From assembly GCF_027409185.1 (NCBI RefSeq), contig NC_084461.1, forward strand, positions 157,228,001 through 157,292,000: 64,000 nucleotides of DNA, in the 5' to 3' direction. This DNA is from Cynocephalus volans (taxonomy: Eukaryota; Chordata; Mammalia; Dermoptera; Cynocephalidae). Under the pieces are notes generated by a model, which had not been told where the DNA came from, made no database searches, and worked only from the letters and a program-made list of their open reading frames with translations. The position numbers and the translations under genes are program-made. Of the stretch, positions 48,523-59,781 are shown in pieces; the first letter of the stretch is position 1; each line of letters begins with the position of its first letter.

Positions 48523-48887
48523 CAATATGGATGCAAAATCTTCATCAAAATACTAGCAAAACAAATCCAGCATATTATAAAAAGAATTATACACCATGAC
48601 CAACTGGGATTTATTACATTAATGCCAAGTTGGTTTAACATCTGAAAATCAACTAATATAATCATATCAATAGAAAAAAAGGCATCATATCAATAGAATA
48701 AAAAAATAACATCAATTGAAACACAAAAAACATTTGAAAAAATCCTACATCTTTTCATAAAGTGCTCAGCAAATGTGGAGTATAATGGAACTTACATAAC
48801 CTTATAAAGGCCATCTATGAAAATCCCACAATTAACATCACACTTAAAAGTTAAAAACTGGATGTGGACTACCACCCAGAGGAAGGC

Positions 48888-49082
48888 AAGGAGCACACCC
48901 AGGGTCCACGGCAGGAGCCAAGGGCAGACCCCATTGCCTGGAAGCAGGTAAGGAGCATGCCTGGGGTCCAAGATAGGAGCTGAGGGCAGCCCCCACCACC
49001 TGGACGCACACAAGGAGCACACCCAGGGACCAAGGCAGGAGTTGACAGCAGCCTCCGCTGCCCGGAAGCAAGCAAGGAGCAC
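48888..49082 (+). repeat. 62-bp tandem repeat (VNTR) in 5' region
   Basis: Units start AAGGAGCA(C/T) at 48888, 48950, 49012 and 49074, a strict 62-bp period with about three full copies. The unit core includes CCCAGGGTCC and CAGGAGC. Confidence 0.9.
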
Positions 49083-49302
49083 ACCGAAAACACCTCTTAC
49101 ATGCAGGTGGCCAACACAGCCACTGCCACTGCCACTGCCATGGCTACCGCAAAAGTGACTCACCACAACATCAGTAGCCACTGCCTCAGTGTAGGTGGCC
49201 CACCAGACACTCAACTGCATTGAAACAAGGAGAGTCACCAGTGGAGACCACAAAAAGAAGAGGAAGTCTCTCTCCTCAAAACCCACTCCAGAATAACAGA
49301 AG

Positions 49303-50338
49303 AAGCAACTGCTCTAACAGATGACCAAATATCAACATAGAAATACTAGAAATATGAAAATCCAAGAAAAATTACATCACCAAAAGAATATAGTAATTCT
49401 CAAATACTAGACCCTGTAGAGCAGGAAACCCTTAAAATGACTGAAAAGGAATTCTGAGCAACAGTCTTAAGGAAACTCAGTGAGATATGAGAAGACTCAG
49501 TTAGACAACATAATGAAACAAGGAAAAAATTCAGGATATGAAGGAGGAAATTTAAAAACAGATTAATAGCTTAAAAAAGAATGTAGAAGAATTCATGGAA
49601 CTGAAAGATTCACTCAATGAAATAAAAAACACAAATGAGAGCTTAAGCAGCAGGCTAGAACTAGCAGAAGAAAGAATTTCCAATCTTGAAGATAGTCTTT
49701 TTGAAATAACCCAGGTGGACAAAAAAAAGGATAAAATAATTTTTTAAAATGAAGAAAATCTAAGAGAGCTAACAGACAACCTTATGCACACAAACATTCA
49801 TATCATGGGTGTTCCAGAAGGGAAGGAGAAAGGAAAAGGCATGGAAAACTTATTCAACAAAATAATAATGGAAAACATTCCAGGTATAGGGAGAGACATG
49901 GATCTTCAGATACAGAAGGCTCAAAGATTCAACCCAAAACTATCCTCTCCAAGACACATTATATTCAAACTGGCAAAGCTCAAAGACAAAGAGAGAATCT
50001 TAAAAGAAACAAGAGAAAAGTGTCAAGTCACCTGTAAGGGAGGCCCTATTAGAATAACAGCAGACTTCTCAACAGAAACTCTACAGGACAGAAGAAAATG
50101 GGATAACATATTAAAAATACTGAAAGAACAAAACTGCCAGCCAAGAATACTATACCCAGCAAGGCTATCTTTCAGAAATGAGGCAGAAATAGTGTATTTT
50201 CCAGACATACAAAAACTGCAGGAGTTCACCATCACATATCCAGCCTTGCAAGAATCCTCAAGGATGTCCTGCTTCTGGAATATAAAAAATGATAGTCAAT
50301 ATCCCAAATACACAAGAAAAAACAAAGCCCACTCATAG
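49303..50338 (+). pseudogene. ORF1 of the half-L1, broken
   Basis: An L1-type ORF1 with a coiled-coil stretch near 49600-49720 and an RRM plus C-terminal domain. The C-terminal 184 codons (49784-50338) are open, starting near MHTNIHIMGVPEGKEKGKGM. They continue through RHIIFKLAKLKDKERILKE and ILYPARLSFRNEAEIVYF. Upstream stops (for example near 49455 and 49744) close the frame. In an intact half-L1 this protein would bind its own RNA and borrow L1 reverse transcriptase. Confidence 0.85.
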
Positions 50339-51381
50339 AACAAAAATACAAATGAGAAAGAAAAAGAAACTAAATCTTACCACCACAAAAAACCATAATG
50401 ACAATAAATAAAAGCAAACAAACTCTCAGTCTCATTGGAAGATGACAGGGAAACAGTTCATTTTTCTAAAACTAGTAAATAAAAAGGAAGAGTCAAACAT
50501 TTATCCTGTCTTTCCTATATGAATTGTGCTTCAGGGTAACCATAAATAGCTGAGGAGGGAACATTTCTGTCTAGTGAAGTATCCTAGCTAGTAAATAAAG
50601 AGGGAATAAAATAATTAGAATATGGTATTTTACAAACCACTATTGAAATAATGAATCTAGCAAATGGTCGTCAATGACTGATTATGTCACAGTGAGACAA
50701 TCAGACATAATTGGCCTCCTGTAGTAAGAACATACACATCTGAAGCCGAATCTAGCCTGTGTGAGACAAAGCCTCAGGATCCAGCAACCAATCATCAGGA
50801 AATGCAGGGGATAGTGCAACATTTTAAATGACACTACTGGGATGGAGCCATCAAATCCAGACAGTGGGAACCTTATTGGGTAAAGGGGTAAAAATTAGAT
50901 GAGTGGAGAACATATAGATTAAACCTTAAGAGACAGCTGACATAGCAACCAATGCAACAAGCAGAACTTGTTTGGATCCTGATGTAAACAAATCAATTGT
51001 AAAAAAGGAAGAGTGAGGGGGAGAGAATAGGAGAAATTTAAACATGTTTAATATTTGATTATATTAAGAAATTATTATTGATTTTTAAAATGTGAAAAAA
51101 AAACTGGATGCTTTCCCCACAAGATCTGGAACAAGACAAGAATGTTCACTCTCACTTCTATTCAACATTGTACTGGAGGTCTAGTCAAGGAAATTAGGCA
51201 AGAAAAATAAATAAAAGGCATTCAGATTGGAAAGGAAGTAAAACTATCTTTATTTCCAAATGACATGATCTTGTATATAGAAATTCCTGAGAAATCCACT
51301 AAAAAACTATTACAACTAATAAATGAGTTCAGCAAGGTTGCAGGATACAAGATCAATATACAAAAGAATAAATTGTATTTC

Positions 51382-51830
51382 AATAAGCACATGAAAAGAT
51401 GCTCAACATCATTCATCACTAGGAAAATGAAAATCAAAACCACAATGAGATATCACCTCACACTCATCAGGATGGCCATTATCAAAAGAACAGAAAAGTG
51501 TTACCAAGGATGCAGAGAAGTTGGGACCTTTGTGGGCTGTTGGGGGGAATGTAAAATGGTGCAGCCCTTATGGAAAACTGTATGGAGGTTCTTCAAAATT
51601 TAAAATAGGGCCAGCCCACGGCTCACTTGGGAGAGTGTGGTGCTGATAACAACAAGGCCAAGGGTTTGGATCCCTATATAGGGATGGCTGGTTAGCTCAC
51701 TTGGGAGAGCACAGTGCTGACAACACAAAGTCAAGGGTTAAGACCCCCTTACCAGTCATCTTTAAAAAGAAAAAAAAAATGGCTAAGATGGCAAATTTAA
51801 TGTTATGTATTTTTTACCACAATAAAATAC
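51382..51830 (+). mobile_element. 5'-truncated L1 3' end with SINE inside
   Basis: An insert of ORF2 C-terminal and 3' UTR sequence within the reverse-transcriptase region of the older L1. The exact 15-bp duplication AATAAATTGTATTTC lies at 51367-51381 and 51831-51845. Confidence 0.85.
51608..51780 (+). mobile_element. CYN-type SINE dimer
   Basis: GGGCCAGCCCACGGCTCACT to CAGTCATC, with an A-rich tail. It is nested in the L1 fragment at 51382-51830. Confidence 0.88.
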
Positions 51831-52380
51831 AATAAATTGTATTTCTACTTGCAGTAGAACAATCTGAATTTCTACAGTTGCAGTGAACAATCTGAAAATG
51901 AAATCAGAAAACAATTCAACTTACAATTGCATCATAAAAAATAAAAATACCTATGCATAACCTTAACAAAAAATGTGCAACACATACCCTGAAAACACAA
52001 AAGATTGTTGAAAGTAATTAAAGAAGATCTAAATAACTGGAGAAACATCCCGTGTTCATAGATCAGAAGACTTAACATTGTTAAGATAGCATTATGCAAT
52101 ATTCCCCAGCTGATCTACATATTCAATGCCATCTCTACCAGAATCTCAGCAGACTTCTTTATAGAAACTGAAAAGCCAGTTCTAAACTTCATATAGAATT
52201 GCAAGAGACCCAGAAGAACAAAAACAATCTTGAAAGAGAATAAAGTAGGATGACTCACACTTCTCTATTTCGAACATATTATGAAGTGGTAATTCAAGAC
52301 AGTGTGGTACTGGCAAAGAACAGACATATAGACCAATATAACTGAGAGTCCAGAAATAAAACTATAGATCTACAGTCAAC

Positions 52381-52387
<7 letters not shown>

Positions 52388-52417
<30 letters not shown>

Positions 52418-52565
52418 TGACCGGTAAGGGGATCTTAACCCTCGACTTGGTGTTGTCAGCACCACGCCCAGCCAGTGAGCGAACCGGCCATCCGTATATG
52501 GGATCCAAACCCGGGGCCTTGGTGTTATCAGCACCGCACTCTACCGAGTGAGCCACGGGCCGGCC
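52388..52565 (-). mobile_element. CYN-type SINE dimer
   Basis: Minus-strand dimer with a 25-base poly(T) at its left edge. The exact duplication CAGTCAACTGATTTT lies at 52373-52387 and 52566-52580, in L1 ORF2. Confidence 0.93.
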
Positions 52566-52861
52566 CAGTCAACTGATTTTGATGAGGGTGCCAAGACTAT
52601 CCATCAGGGAAAGAATAGTCTTTTCAACAAATGGTACTGAGACAACTAGGTACTCACATGAATAAAATGAAGTTATCTTCTCATCTCACACAATATAAAA
52701 AAATTAATTCAAAATGAAGCAAAGACCTAAACTTAACAGCTAAAACTATAAAACTCCTAGGAGAAAATACAGGGGAAAATCTTTATGACCTCAGATTTGT
52801 TGATATTATGTTGGGTATAGCATCAAGGCAAAAAGATCTGAAGAGTTCTAGAGATGGATGG

Positions 52862-53747
52862 TGCTGTGGATTGAATTCTGTGCCCCTAAAATTCAATGTA
52901 TTAGAAACTTAACCCCTACTGTGACATTATTAAGAAGGTGGGAGATCCTATTACGGTAATTGAAAGGTGGGGCCTTGAAGAGGTGCTCAGATTGCAAGGA
53001 CAATGTCCTAGTGTATGGATTAGCCTACTGCTGGTTTAATGGTGGTCACGGGCATGGTTCTGATGGCTTTAAAAGGAGGGCGTATGAGAAGCCCTCTCTT
53101 TCTTGGTCAACCACTTTGCCATATGACACCCTGCATTGCTATAGAGTTACCACCAAGAACAAGGCCTTCACCAGATGTGTTCCCTGGACTTTGGACTTCC
53201 CAGCCTCTGAAACTGTAAGCAATAAATATTGTTTCTTTACAAATTATCCAGTTTCAGGTATTCTCTTATGTAGAGCTAGGGCTGGGGTCTGGAGCTCACA
53301 GACCCCTTGAGCCCATTCACAAACCTTTCACACACAGGTCTATGGGCTAGGTAACTGACAAAAAGGTCCTTGGAGCCTTGGTTGAAGTAGGAATAGTCTT
53401 TATTCAGCACACACACGTCTAAGAGTTAAACAGTACAAAGAGAAACTCAGAAACTCGACTGCTACCAGCAAAGTCCAAAGAAAAACTGAGCAGCTGCCAG
53501 CAGAGTAAACATGCTCTATATTTAGACATGAGCTCTCTGCCAGCCAGCCTGCTTCACAAACTGAAGAACACACAATAGCAACAAAACTAAAGAGATACAT
53601 TGGCACACATGTGCACTAACTCCACCCACACACTACTTGTTTACAAGAAATGTGCTGCTCGACCCCCAACCAGACCTGAGCCAGGGAGCCTGACTAAATT
53701 ATCCTATTTTCTCCACATGTTATAAGCAACAGAAATAAACTAATATA
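52862..53747 (+). mobile_element. MaLR LTR, split by an ERV LTR
   Basis: It begins TGCTGTGGATTG and ends CTAATATA. The 5-bp duplication GATGG lies at 52857-52861 and 53748-53752. Its right terminus (53718-53747) is separated from the body by the LTR at 53269-53717. Confidence 0.85.
53269..53717 (-). mobile_element. Solo LTR (same family as 40281-41258)
   Basis: A complete 449-bp LTR. The plus-strand ends are TGTAGAGC and CTCCACA. The flanking pentamers TCTTA and TGTTA may be a decayed duplication. It gives the full length of a family seen broken at 40281-41258. Confidence 0.78.
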
Positions 53748-53823
53748 GATGGTAATGATGGCTGCACAATATTATGAATGTATTTAATACCACTAAACTG
53801 AACACTTAAAAAAAATGTGGAAA

Positions 53824-53990
53824 GTGGCTGGCCCGTGCCTCACTTGGGAGTGTGTGGTGCTGATAACATCAAGGACACGGGTTTAGATCCCTATGTAGGA
53901 ATGGCTGGTTAGCTCACTGGGGAGAGCATGGTACTGACAACACCAACTGAAGGGTTAAGATCCCCTTACCGGTCATCCTTAAAAAAAAAA
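53824..53990 (+). mobile_element. CYN-type SINE dimer
   Basis: GTGGCTGGCCCGTGCCTCAC to CCGGTCATCC, then poly(A). The flanking AATGTGGAAA / ATTGTGGAAA is a near-match duplication. Confidence 0.87.
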
Positions 53991-54160
53991 AAAAAATTGT
54001 GGAAAAAAATCACAGACAAAAATAAATAAATAAATTGGACTTCATCAAAATTAAAAACATCTGTGCATCAAAGAACATCAAAGAGTGAAAGACAATCCAC
54101 AAAATGGAAGAAAATATTTGCAAACTGTCTACTTGATAAAGAATTAATATTCAGAAGTCA

Positions 54161-54240
54161 GGGGCGTCTTCAAAAAGTTCACGGAAAGATTTGTATTATA
54201 TTGTAATTCAATTTTTCCACAGTCTTTTCAAAGTACCTTC
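54161..54240. mobile_element. Mariner-type MITE
   Basis: It starts GGGCGTCTTCAAAAAGTTC and ends CTTTTCAAAGTACCTTCA. It is an inverted-repeat element of about 80 bp, like 41375-41448. Confidence 0.65.
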
Positions 54241-54305
54241 ATATATAAAAAAAACTACATTTCAAGAACAACAACAAAAAGCCAGTTCAAAAATGAACAA
54301 AGAAG

Positions 54306-54425
54306 GCTGGCCAGTTAGTTCATTTGGTTAAAGTGTGGTGCTGATAACACCAAGGTCAAGGGTTCAAATCCCCATACCAGCCAGCCACCAAAATTAAAAC
54401 CCAAAAAAAAAAAAAAAAAAAAAAC
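54306..54425 (+). mobile_element. CYN-type SINE monomer
   Basis: GGCTGGCCAGTTAGTTCATT, GTGCTGATAACACC and B box GGGTTCAAATCCCC, then a 22-base poly(A). Confidence 0.88.
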
Positions 54426-54800
54426 AACTGAGCAAAGGTCTTAAATAGACATTTCTCCAAAGAAGTGCCAATAAGCACATGGAAAGATGTTCGACATTAT
54501 TATTCATATCAAAACTACAGTGAGATACCACTTCATATCCATTAGGATGGTCATTCTAAAAAAAATGAAAAGTAACAAGTGTTAGTAAGTATGAGGAGAA
54601 ACTGGAACCCCGTGCTTTGCTAGTGGGAATGTAAAATGGTACAGCCACTGTGAAAATAGTTTGGTGGTTCTTCAAAAAAGTAAAACATAGAATTACCATA
54701 CCATTTAGGAATTCAACTACTAGGTATGTACCTAAAATTGAATTGAAAGCAGGGACTCAAACAAATACTTGTAAACCAATGTTCATAGTAGCACTACTCA

Positions 54801-54930
54801 TGGGGCTGGTCAGTTAGCTCAGTTGGTTAGAGTGTGGTGTTACAACACCTAAGTCAAGGGTTTGGATCCCTGTACCTGTCAACCACCAAAAACAAAATGA
54901 AAAAAACAAACAAACAAAAAAATAGCAACA
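54801..54930 (+). mobile_element. CYN-type SINE monomer
   Basis: GGGGCTGGTCAGTTAGCTC, B box GGGTTTGGATCCC and an A-rich tail. A duplication close to AGCACTACTCA is repeated near 54935. Confidence 0.85.
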
Positions 54931-55051
54931 TAGCAACACTACTCACAGTGGCCAAACAATCCGTGTCTGTGAACAGATGAATGGATAAACAAAATGTGAC
55001 ATATACATACAGTGGAATAGTATACAGCTCATAAAAAGGAATGAGGTATTG

Positions 55052-55109
55052 GTTAGAGCACAGTGTTGATAATACCAAGGTCAAGTGTTCAGATCCCCAT
55101 ACCAGCCAG
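55052..55109 (+). mobile_element. CYN-type SINE fragment
   Basis: A 5'-truncated unit (GGTTAGAGCACAGTGTTGAT; CATACCAGCCAGG) lying between GAATGAGGTATTG and GAGTGAGATATTG, a likely duplication. Confidence 0.75.
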
Positions 55110-55499
55110 GAGTGAGATATTGATACAAGCTATAATATAAGTGGACCTTGAAAACATCATGCTAATTGAAAGAAGCCAGTCAAGAAAAGTCACATATTAT
55201 TTTTTTATTCCATTCATATGAAATGTCCAGAACAGGGAAATCTATAGAGACAAAGAGATCAGTGGTTACTCAGAGCCAGAGGGGGGATAGAGGGGAGTAG
55301 GGGGGCAATAGCTAAGGGGTATGGAGTTTCTTTTTGAAGTGATGAAAATGTTTGAAAATTTACTGTGGGGATGGTGGCACATATTTATGAATATACTAAA
55401 AACCACTAGATTGTACACTTTAAATGGGTTAATTGTATGGCATGTGAATTATAGCTCAATAAAGTAGTTTTTAAAAATTCACCCATTCAAAGTATATAA

Positions 55500-55543
55500 C
55501 TCAGGGTTCAGATCCCCTTACTAGCCAGCTGGGAAAAAAAAGT
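55500..55543 (+). mobile_element. CYN-type SINE 3' fragment
   Basis: Only the B-box half remains (GGGTTCAGATCCCCTTAC, then an A run). It is flanked by the repeated AAGTATATAA(C/T)TCA. Confidence 0.7.
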
Positions 55544-55732
55544 ATATAATTCAATTGTTTTTACTATATTTATAGGGTTGTGCAACCACTGCTATGATCT
55601 AATTTTAGAACATTTTCATCACATAAAAAGAAATCTCACACTCATTTGCAATAGTCTTTTTAATTATTTAGATAACTTGTTCATTTGATTAAAATAGGCA
55701 ACTAAGTTTTAAAAAGCCAAAACCTGGAGAGG

Positions 55733-56360
55733 CAATGTATTAGTTTCTTATGCTTGCTACAACAAATTTCTTCAAATTTAGTGGCTTAAAACAACACAAA
55801 TTTATTTTCTTATAGTTCTGAAGGGTGGAAGTCCAAAATCAGTTTCACTGGTTAAAGTCAAGTTGTTTCTGGAGTCTCTCAGAGGAGAGTCCATTTCCTT
55901 ATCATTCTCACCTTCTGGTGGCTGCCTTCATTTCTTGGCTTGTAGTCTTTTCAACAAATGGTACTGAGACAACATCTTCAAAGTGCAATAATCCAACTTC
56001 TGCTTCCATCATCATTATCACCTTCTCTTTCTTATTGATTCCTCCTGTATCCCTCTTATAAAGACTGTTTGATTACAGCCAGCTCACCCAGACAATCCAA
56101 AATAATCTCCCTATCTCAATTTAATCACATCTGAAAAGTGCCTTTTGCCATATAAGGTAATATTCACAGGTTGTGAGGAATAGGATGTGGACATCTTTGG
56201 GGGGCCATTATTCCAGCTTCTTTGCCCTTCTTGTGGTTCAGTACATGAGTCAATAAATTTCCTTTTTTTACTTAAGTTAGTTCGTTAGGTTTCTGTCACT
56301 TGCAACTGACAGAAACTGACAGAATCAGGACTCAGCTGAAAGAGTCCTGATTAGATCTTC
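55733..56360 (-). mobile_element. MLT1-type MaLR LTR with an L1-derived patch
   Basis: Plus-strand text runs GTATTAGTTTCTTATGCTTG, GTGGCTTAAAACAACAC, TTCTGGTGGCTGCCTTCATT, ATTTAATCACATCTG and AGGATGTGGACATC, the standard order of a reversed MLT1-type LTR. 55942-55972 is a 31-bp L1 segment that does not belong there. The part after 56230 may be another LTR end. Confidence 0.75.
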
Positions 56361-56493
56361 CCCTTACAAGGTATCAAGAATTTTGTCTAATAGACAAAAT
56401 GTTCTTTGGAACTAAATATTTGCATCACCCATTTTCTAAAATTATCAATATTCTTTTTTTTTTTTTTTTTTTTTCATTAAATAGAGCAACCCA
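56361..56493. other. A/T-rich spacer with poly(T)
   Basis: A T run at about 56453-56474. No other feature. Confidence 0.4.
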
Positions 56494-56659
56494 GGGGCCG
56501 GCCTGTGGCTCACTCGGGAGAGTGCCGTGCTGATAACACCAAGGCCACGGGTTCGGATCCCATATAGGGATGGCTGGTTTGCTCACTGGGTGAGCGTGAT
56601 GCTGACAACACCAAGTCAAGAGTTAAGATCCCCTTACTGGTCATCTTTTAGAAAAAAAA
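56494..56659 (+). mobile_element. CYN-type SINE dimer
   Basis: A full dimer. The exact duplication AAATAGAGCAACCCA lies at 56479-56493 and 56660-56674. Confidence 0.93.
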
Positions 56660-56674
56660 AAATAGAGCAACCCA

Positions 56675-57600
56675 AAAGTCCAAGAGACAAAAACAGCAAA
56701 AAGACAACTGTCACTTCACTCGTGTCCTCCAACCTCCTGAAGTTAATCATACTATTTTCCAAAATATCAGGAGATGTCTGAGGGCCCAAGCTAGCTGGTC
56801 ACAGTGATTTCAGGTCAATTACTGCAGGGCCTGGGATTGCCAGTGCCCCATCTGATTAGCCCGTTTAGGGAGAGTTTTGTATATCCTGGTGAATGACATC
56901 CAAATCTGTTCCTCCTACCCTGGTTCCTAGCTTCAGATCTCAATTGCCTACTTGACTTTTCCACCTGTATGTCCCACAGAAAGCTAATACTCAGCACATT
57001 CAAAACCAAATTCATTATCTTTGCCTTGAAAACTCTATACTTAATATATTCCTTATCTCTGTTAATGGCATTACTATCCACCCTTTCCCTTAAGCTATAA
57101 GCCTCCTGGGCCACCACTACAAAGTCCCTTTTCCCCTGCAGATTCAATGGGTCACAGAGACTTATTGACATCAAAATTGACTTCAGAAAGACTCTTGACC
57201 CATTTCCTCTTTTGCCTCTGCCTTGGTTCAGGCCCCTATCATTACCTGGGTTATTGCAAATAGCTTATGCACTCCCACTAGAGTTATTTTTGTAAAATAC
57301 TAATCTGATCCTATCATTTTTCTGCGTAAAACCCTTTACTAGTTCACCACTGCCCACTGAATAAACACAGCTCTCTCAAGGTATGTTCCATCTAACTTTC
57401 CAGGTTTAGCTCCCATCAGTCCCCAGACTAGGCTCTAGCTGCCATTCCCTTAGTGTCTTGACACGCTACCATCTGTTCCACACAGTTTTCTCATTTTCTA
57501 GAATTAACTTTCTCTCCTTCTCCACACAGAAAATTTTTATTCATCCTCCAAAGCTCAAAACCAACGTCTCCTCCTCCAGCCGAACTTTGATTCTCCATTC
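56675..57600 (+). mobile_element. Ancient sequence including L2
   Basis: 57180-57600 fits L2 (TTGCAAATAGCTTATGCACT, GATCCTATCATTTTTCTGCG, CCTCCTCCAGCCGAACTTTG). 56675-57180 has a similar flavour but is not assigned. The minus-strand open frame at 56815-57174 shows no domain. Confidence 0.55.
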
Positions 57601-57612
57601 TAAGACATTTGG

Positions 57613-57752
57613 GTAACAGATATGATGTTGATGGGGGGGGGTGAAGGGGGAAAGGGAGAGAGGAAAAGGAGGAATTAGTAAAGGGACATGAAAATCAACT
57701 ACATTGTATATTGATAAATTAAAATTTAAAATAAGTAAATAAATAAATAATA
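57613..57752 (+). mobile_element. 5'-truncated L1 3' tail
   Basis: A 140-bp insert: a G-rich stretch, CTACATTGTATATTGATAAA and an (AAAT)n-like tail. The exact duplication TAAGACATTTGG lies at 57601-57612 and 57753-57764, inside L2. Confidence 0.85.
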
Positions 57753-57764
57753 TAAGACATTTGG

Positions 57765-58294
57765 TTGCTTCTTCAATCAATCAATAATAATTGAGGTCCA
57801 ACTATGCACCCTAATACAAGCTACTAAAGATACAGTAAACAAGACAGATCTAGGCCTTGTCAGTCTAGTGGGGAAGAAAAAGTAATATACAAATAATTAC
57901 AAGCTTGTTGAATGGCTATGAAGGTCAAGTATAGGAAACTATGGAATATAACCAGAGAATTTTGTCAGGGGCTATTAGGGAAGGCTTCCCTGAGGAAATT
58001 CATTTAAGCTGAGAGCTGAAAGATAAGTAGGAGCCTATGGCCAAAAACCAGTGCTTACTCACATTCATTTACCCAGCTATATTTACTGAGTGCCTACTAT
58101 GGGTCAGGTGTTGTTTTAGATGCTTGAGATACATCGAAGAGCAAAAGAGTTAAAATTCCTTTACCTTCCTAGTGCTTATTTTTCAGTGATTCCATTCCAG
58201 TTCCTTCATTCATTTACTCAAAAAATATTTATTGAGCTTACCCTTTCAGGCACTATGCCAAGTGGTAAGAATAAAATATGAATAATACATAGTC
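57765..58294. mobile_element. Ancient mammalian repeats, unassigned
   Basis: Two stretches (57790-57960 and 58050-58270) carry phrases such as TTTACTGAGTGCCTACTATG and GGCACTATGCCAAGTGG, typical of old MIR/L2-age repeats. Confidence 0.45.
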
Positions 58295-58569
58295 CTTGCC
58301 TAAGGTTATTGTCAAGCTGATTCTAAAATTTATATGGAATACAATTGCCAACGCAATCTTGAAGAAAAACAAAACTTTAGGAAATATACCACTAGATCTC
58401 AAGATTTATTATGAAACCATGGTAATTAAGACAGTGTGGTTTGGGCACAAAGATAGGCAAACAGAGTATTGGTACAGAATAGGAAATCCAGAAACAAGCC
58501 CACACGTATACGAATACCTCATATTAATGAGGAAAATTTCAAAAATTAAATTCGGACTAACTTGTAAAA

Positions 58570-58945
58570 TGTCTCTGTAACTAAATGTGCTTATCTCCCA
58601 GAGCCCCCGGGACTCAGCCTAGTTACTAATCAACTGCTTGCCAGCATTTCTGCTTTTGTAATCTCACTAGCCTGCCCTGCTTACATTTCTAATTTTGCCT
58701 GTTTGCCTAAGTCACATGGGTGAGAAGGAACTAAAACCAACAGCTCTTTGTCTAAGATATAAGTTAAACCTAAGTTTATGGCCTATAAAAACCCTGTCAA
58801 ACTCATGTTCAGGGTCCCAGGATCTCAGGACATGAGTCCATCTGGGTCCTGCTAGTGTTCCTGTCCCACTAGCATAATAAACTTCCTGACTCTCCATCTC
58901 TCCAAGTGACTGGAATTGTTTCCTTGCCAAGTTCTTTCCATAACA
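58570..58945 (+). mobile_element. Solo LTR, probably ERV1
   Basis: It begins TGTCTCTGTAAC and ends TTCTTTCCATAACA. CTATAAAAACCC is near 58783 and AATAAACTTCC near 58876. No clear duplication was seen, so the left end is uncertain. Confidence 0.65.
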
Positions 58946-59194
58946 ATATATGACAAAGCTTATACTTCAGTGTAGTGGGAAAGGGATGGTCTTTCCAATA
59001 AATGTTACAGTAAAAGTCCACATGGGAAAAAAACTAGATCTTCACCCCTGCCTCACACCATACCCCCAAATCAATTCCAGATGGTTTTTAATCTATGAAA
59101 AGTAAAACAAGAAGTTTTTAGAAGGAAACATAGGAGAATATCTTCAAAACTTTAGAGTAGGCAAATATTTCTTAAACAGGACATAAAAAGCACT

Positions 59195-59300
59195 AGTGGG
59201 ACTGGGTGGTTAGAACATGGTGTTATATAAAACCAAGGTGTCAAGTGTTCAGATCCCTGTCTGGCCACCCACTAAAAAATAAGGAAAAAAAAAAGCACCA
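59195..59300 (+). mobile_element. CYN-type SINE monomer, degraded
   Basis: GTGGGACTGGGTGGTTAG, B box GTGTTCAGATCCC and GGCCACCCACTAAAAAA. Confidence 0.75.
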
Positions 59301-59781
59301 GCCATAAAAAAAATAGAATTACAATTAGATAGGAGGAATAAGTTCTATTGTTCTGTTGCACAGAAGAGTGATTATGGTTAACAGTTAAGTTTTGTGTATT
59401 ACATAAAAAGCTACAGGAGAAGCTTTTGAATACCACAAAGAAATGATAAATGCATTAGGTGATTGATACATTAACTACCTTAACCCAATTATTACACAAC
59501 GTATATATGTATCGAAACATCAGATTATACCCCATACGTATGTATACTTACTATGAGCCAATTAAAATAAAAAATAAAATTATTTTTTAAAGATCACTGA
59601 TCACAGATCATAACAGGTATAACAATAATGAAAAAATTTGAAATATTGTGAGAATTACCAAAATGTGAAACAGAGACACAAAGTGAGCTCACGCTGTGGG
59701 AAAAATGGTACCAATAGACTTGCTCAACACAGGGTTATCACAAACCTTCAATTTGTAAAAAATGCAATATCTACAAAGTGT

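Larger units (their letters stand above)
48865..51098 (+). mobile_element. Half-L1 (HAL1-like) element with 62-bp VNTR
   Basis: A 2.2-kb insert flanked by AAAAACTGGATG (48853-48864 and 51099-51110). In order it holds a GC-rich 5' region with a 62-bp tandem repeat, L1-type ORF1, a 700-bp 3' UTR and a short poly(A). There is no endonuclease or reverse transcriptase sequence. The 3' UTR (GATCCTGATGTAAACAAATC; TTTGATTATATTAAGAAATT) differs from that of the L1 at 1947-7519. Non-autonomous ORF1-only L1 derivatives of this plan are known in mammals as HAL1. Confidence 0.78.
44620..52850 (+). mobile_element. Old L1, ORF1 to ORF2, with many insertions
   Basis: ORF1 text is seen at 45000-45760 (GGAGTACCTGAAGGACAGG). 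The start of ORF2 is near 46420, its endonuclease at 46665-47050, and the reverse transcriptase from about 47850. It is interrupted at 44849, 47391, 48089, 48865, 51382 and 52388. It resumes after each insert, for example CTGGATGCTTTCCCCACAAG after 51110. All frames are broken. Confidence 0.75.
53753..55480 (+). mobile_element. L1 ORF2 C-terminus and 3' UTR, with SINEs and a MITE
   Basis: ORF2 text at 54020-54160 and 54425-54800, a 3' UTR with GGTGGCACATATTTATGAAT at about 55370, and an end near 55475. Insertions lie at 53824, 54161, 54306, 54801 and 55052. Confidence 0.7.

Noticed and set aside
48888..49082. Possible CRISPR-like array
   Set aside because: The units are contiguous 62-bp tandem repeats without unique spacers, in a mammalian retroelement.
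48792..49286. 164-codon minus-strand frame
   Set aside because: It is the antisense of the GC-rich VNTR in the half-L1 5' region and shows only repeat-driven composition.
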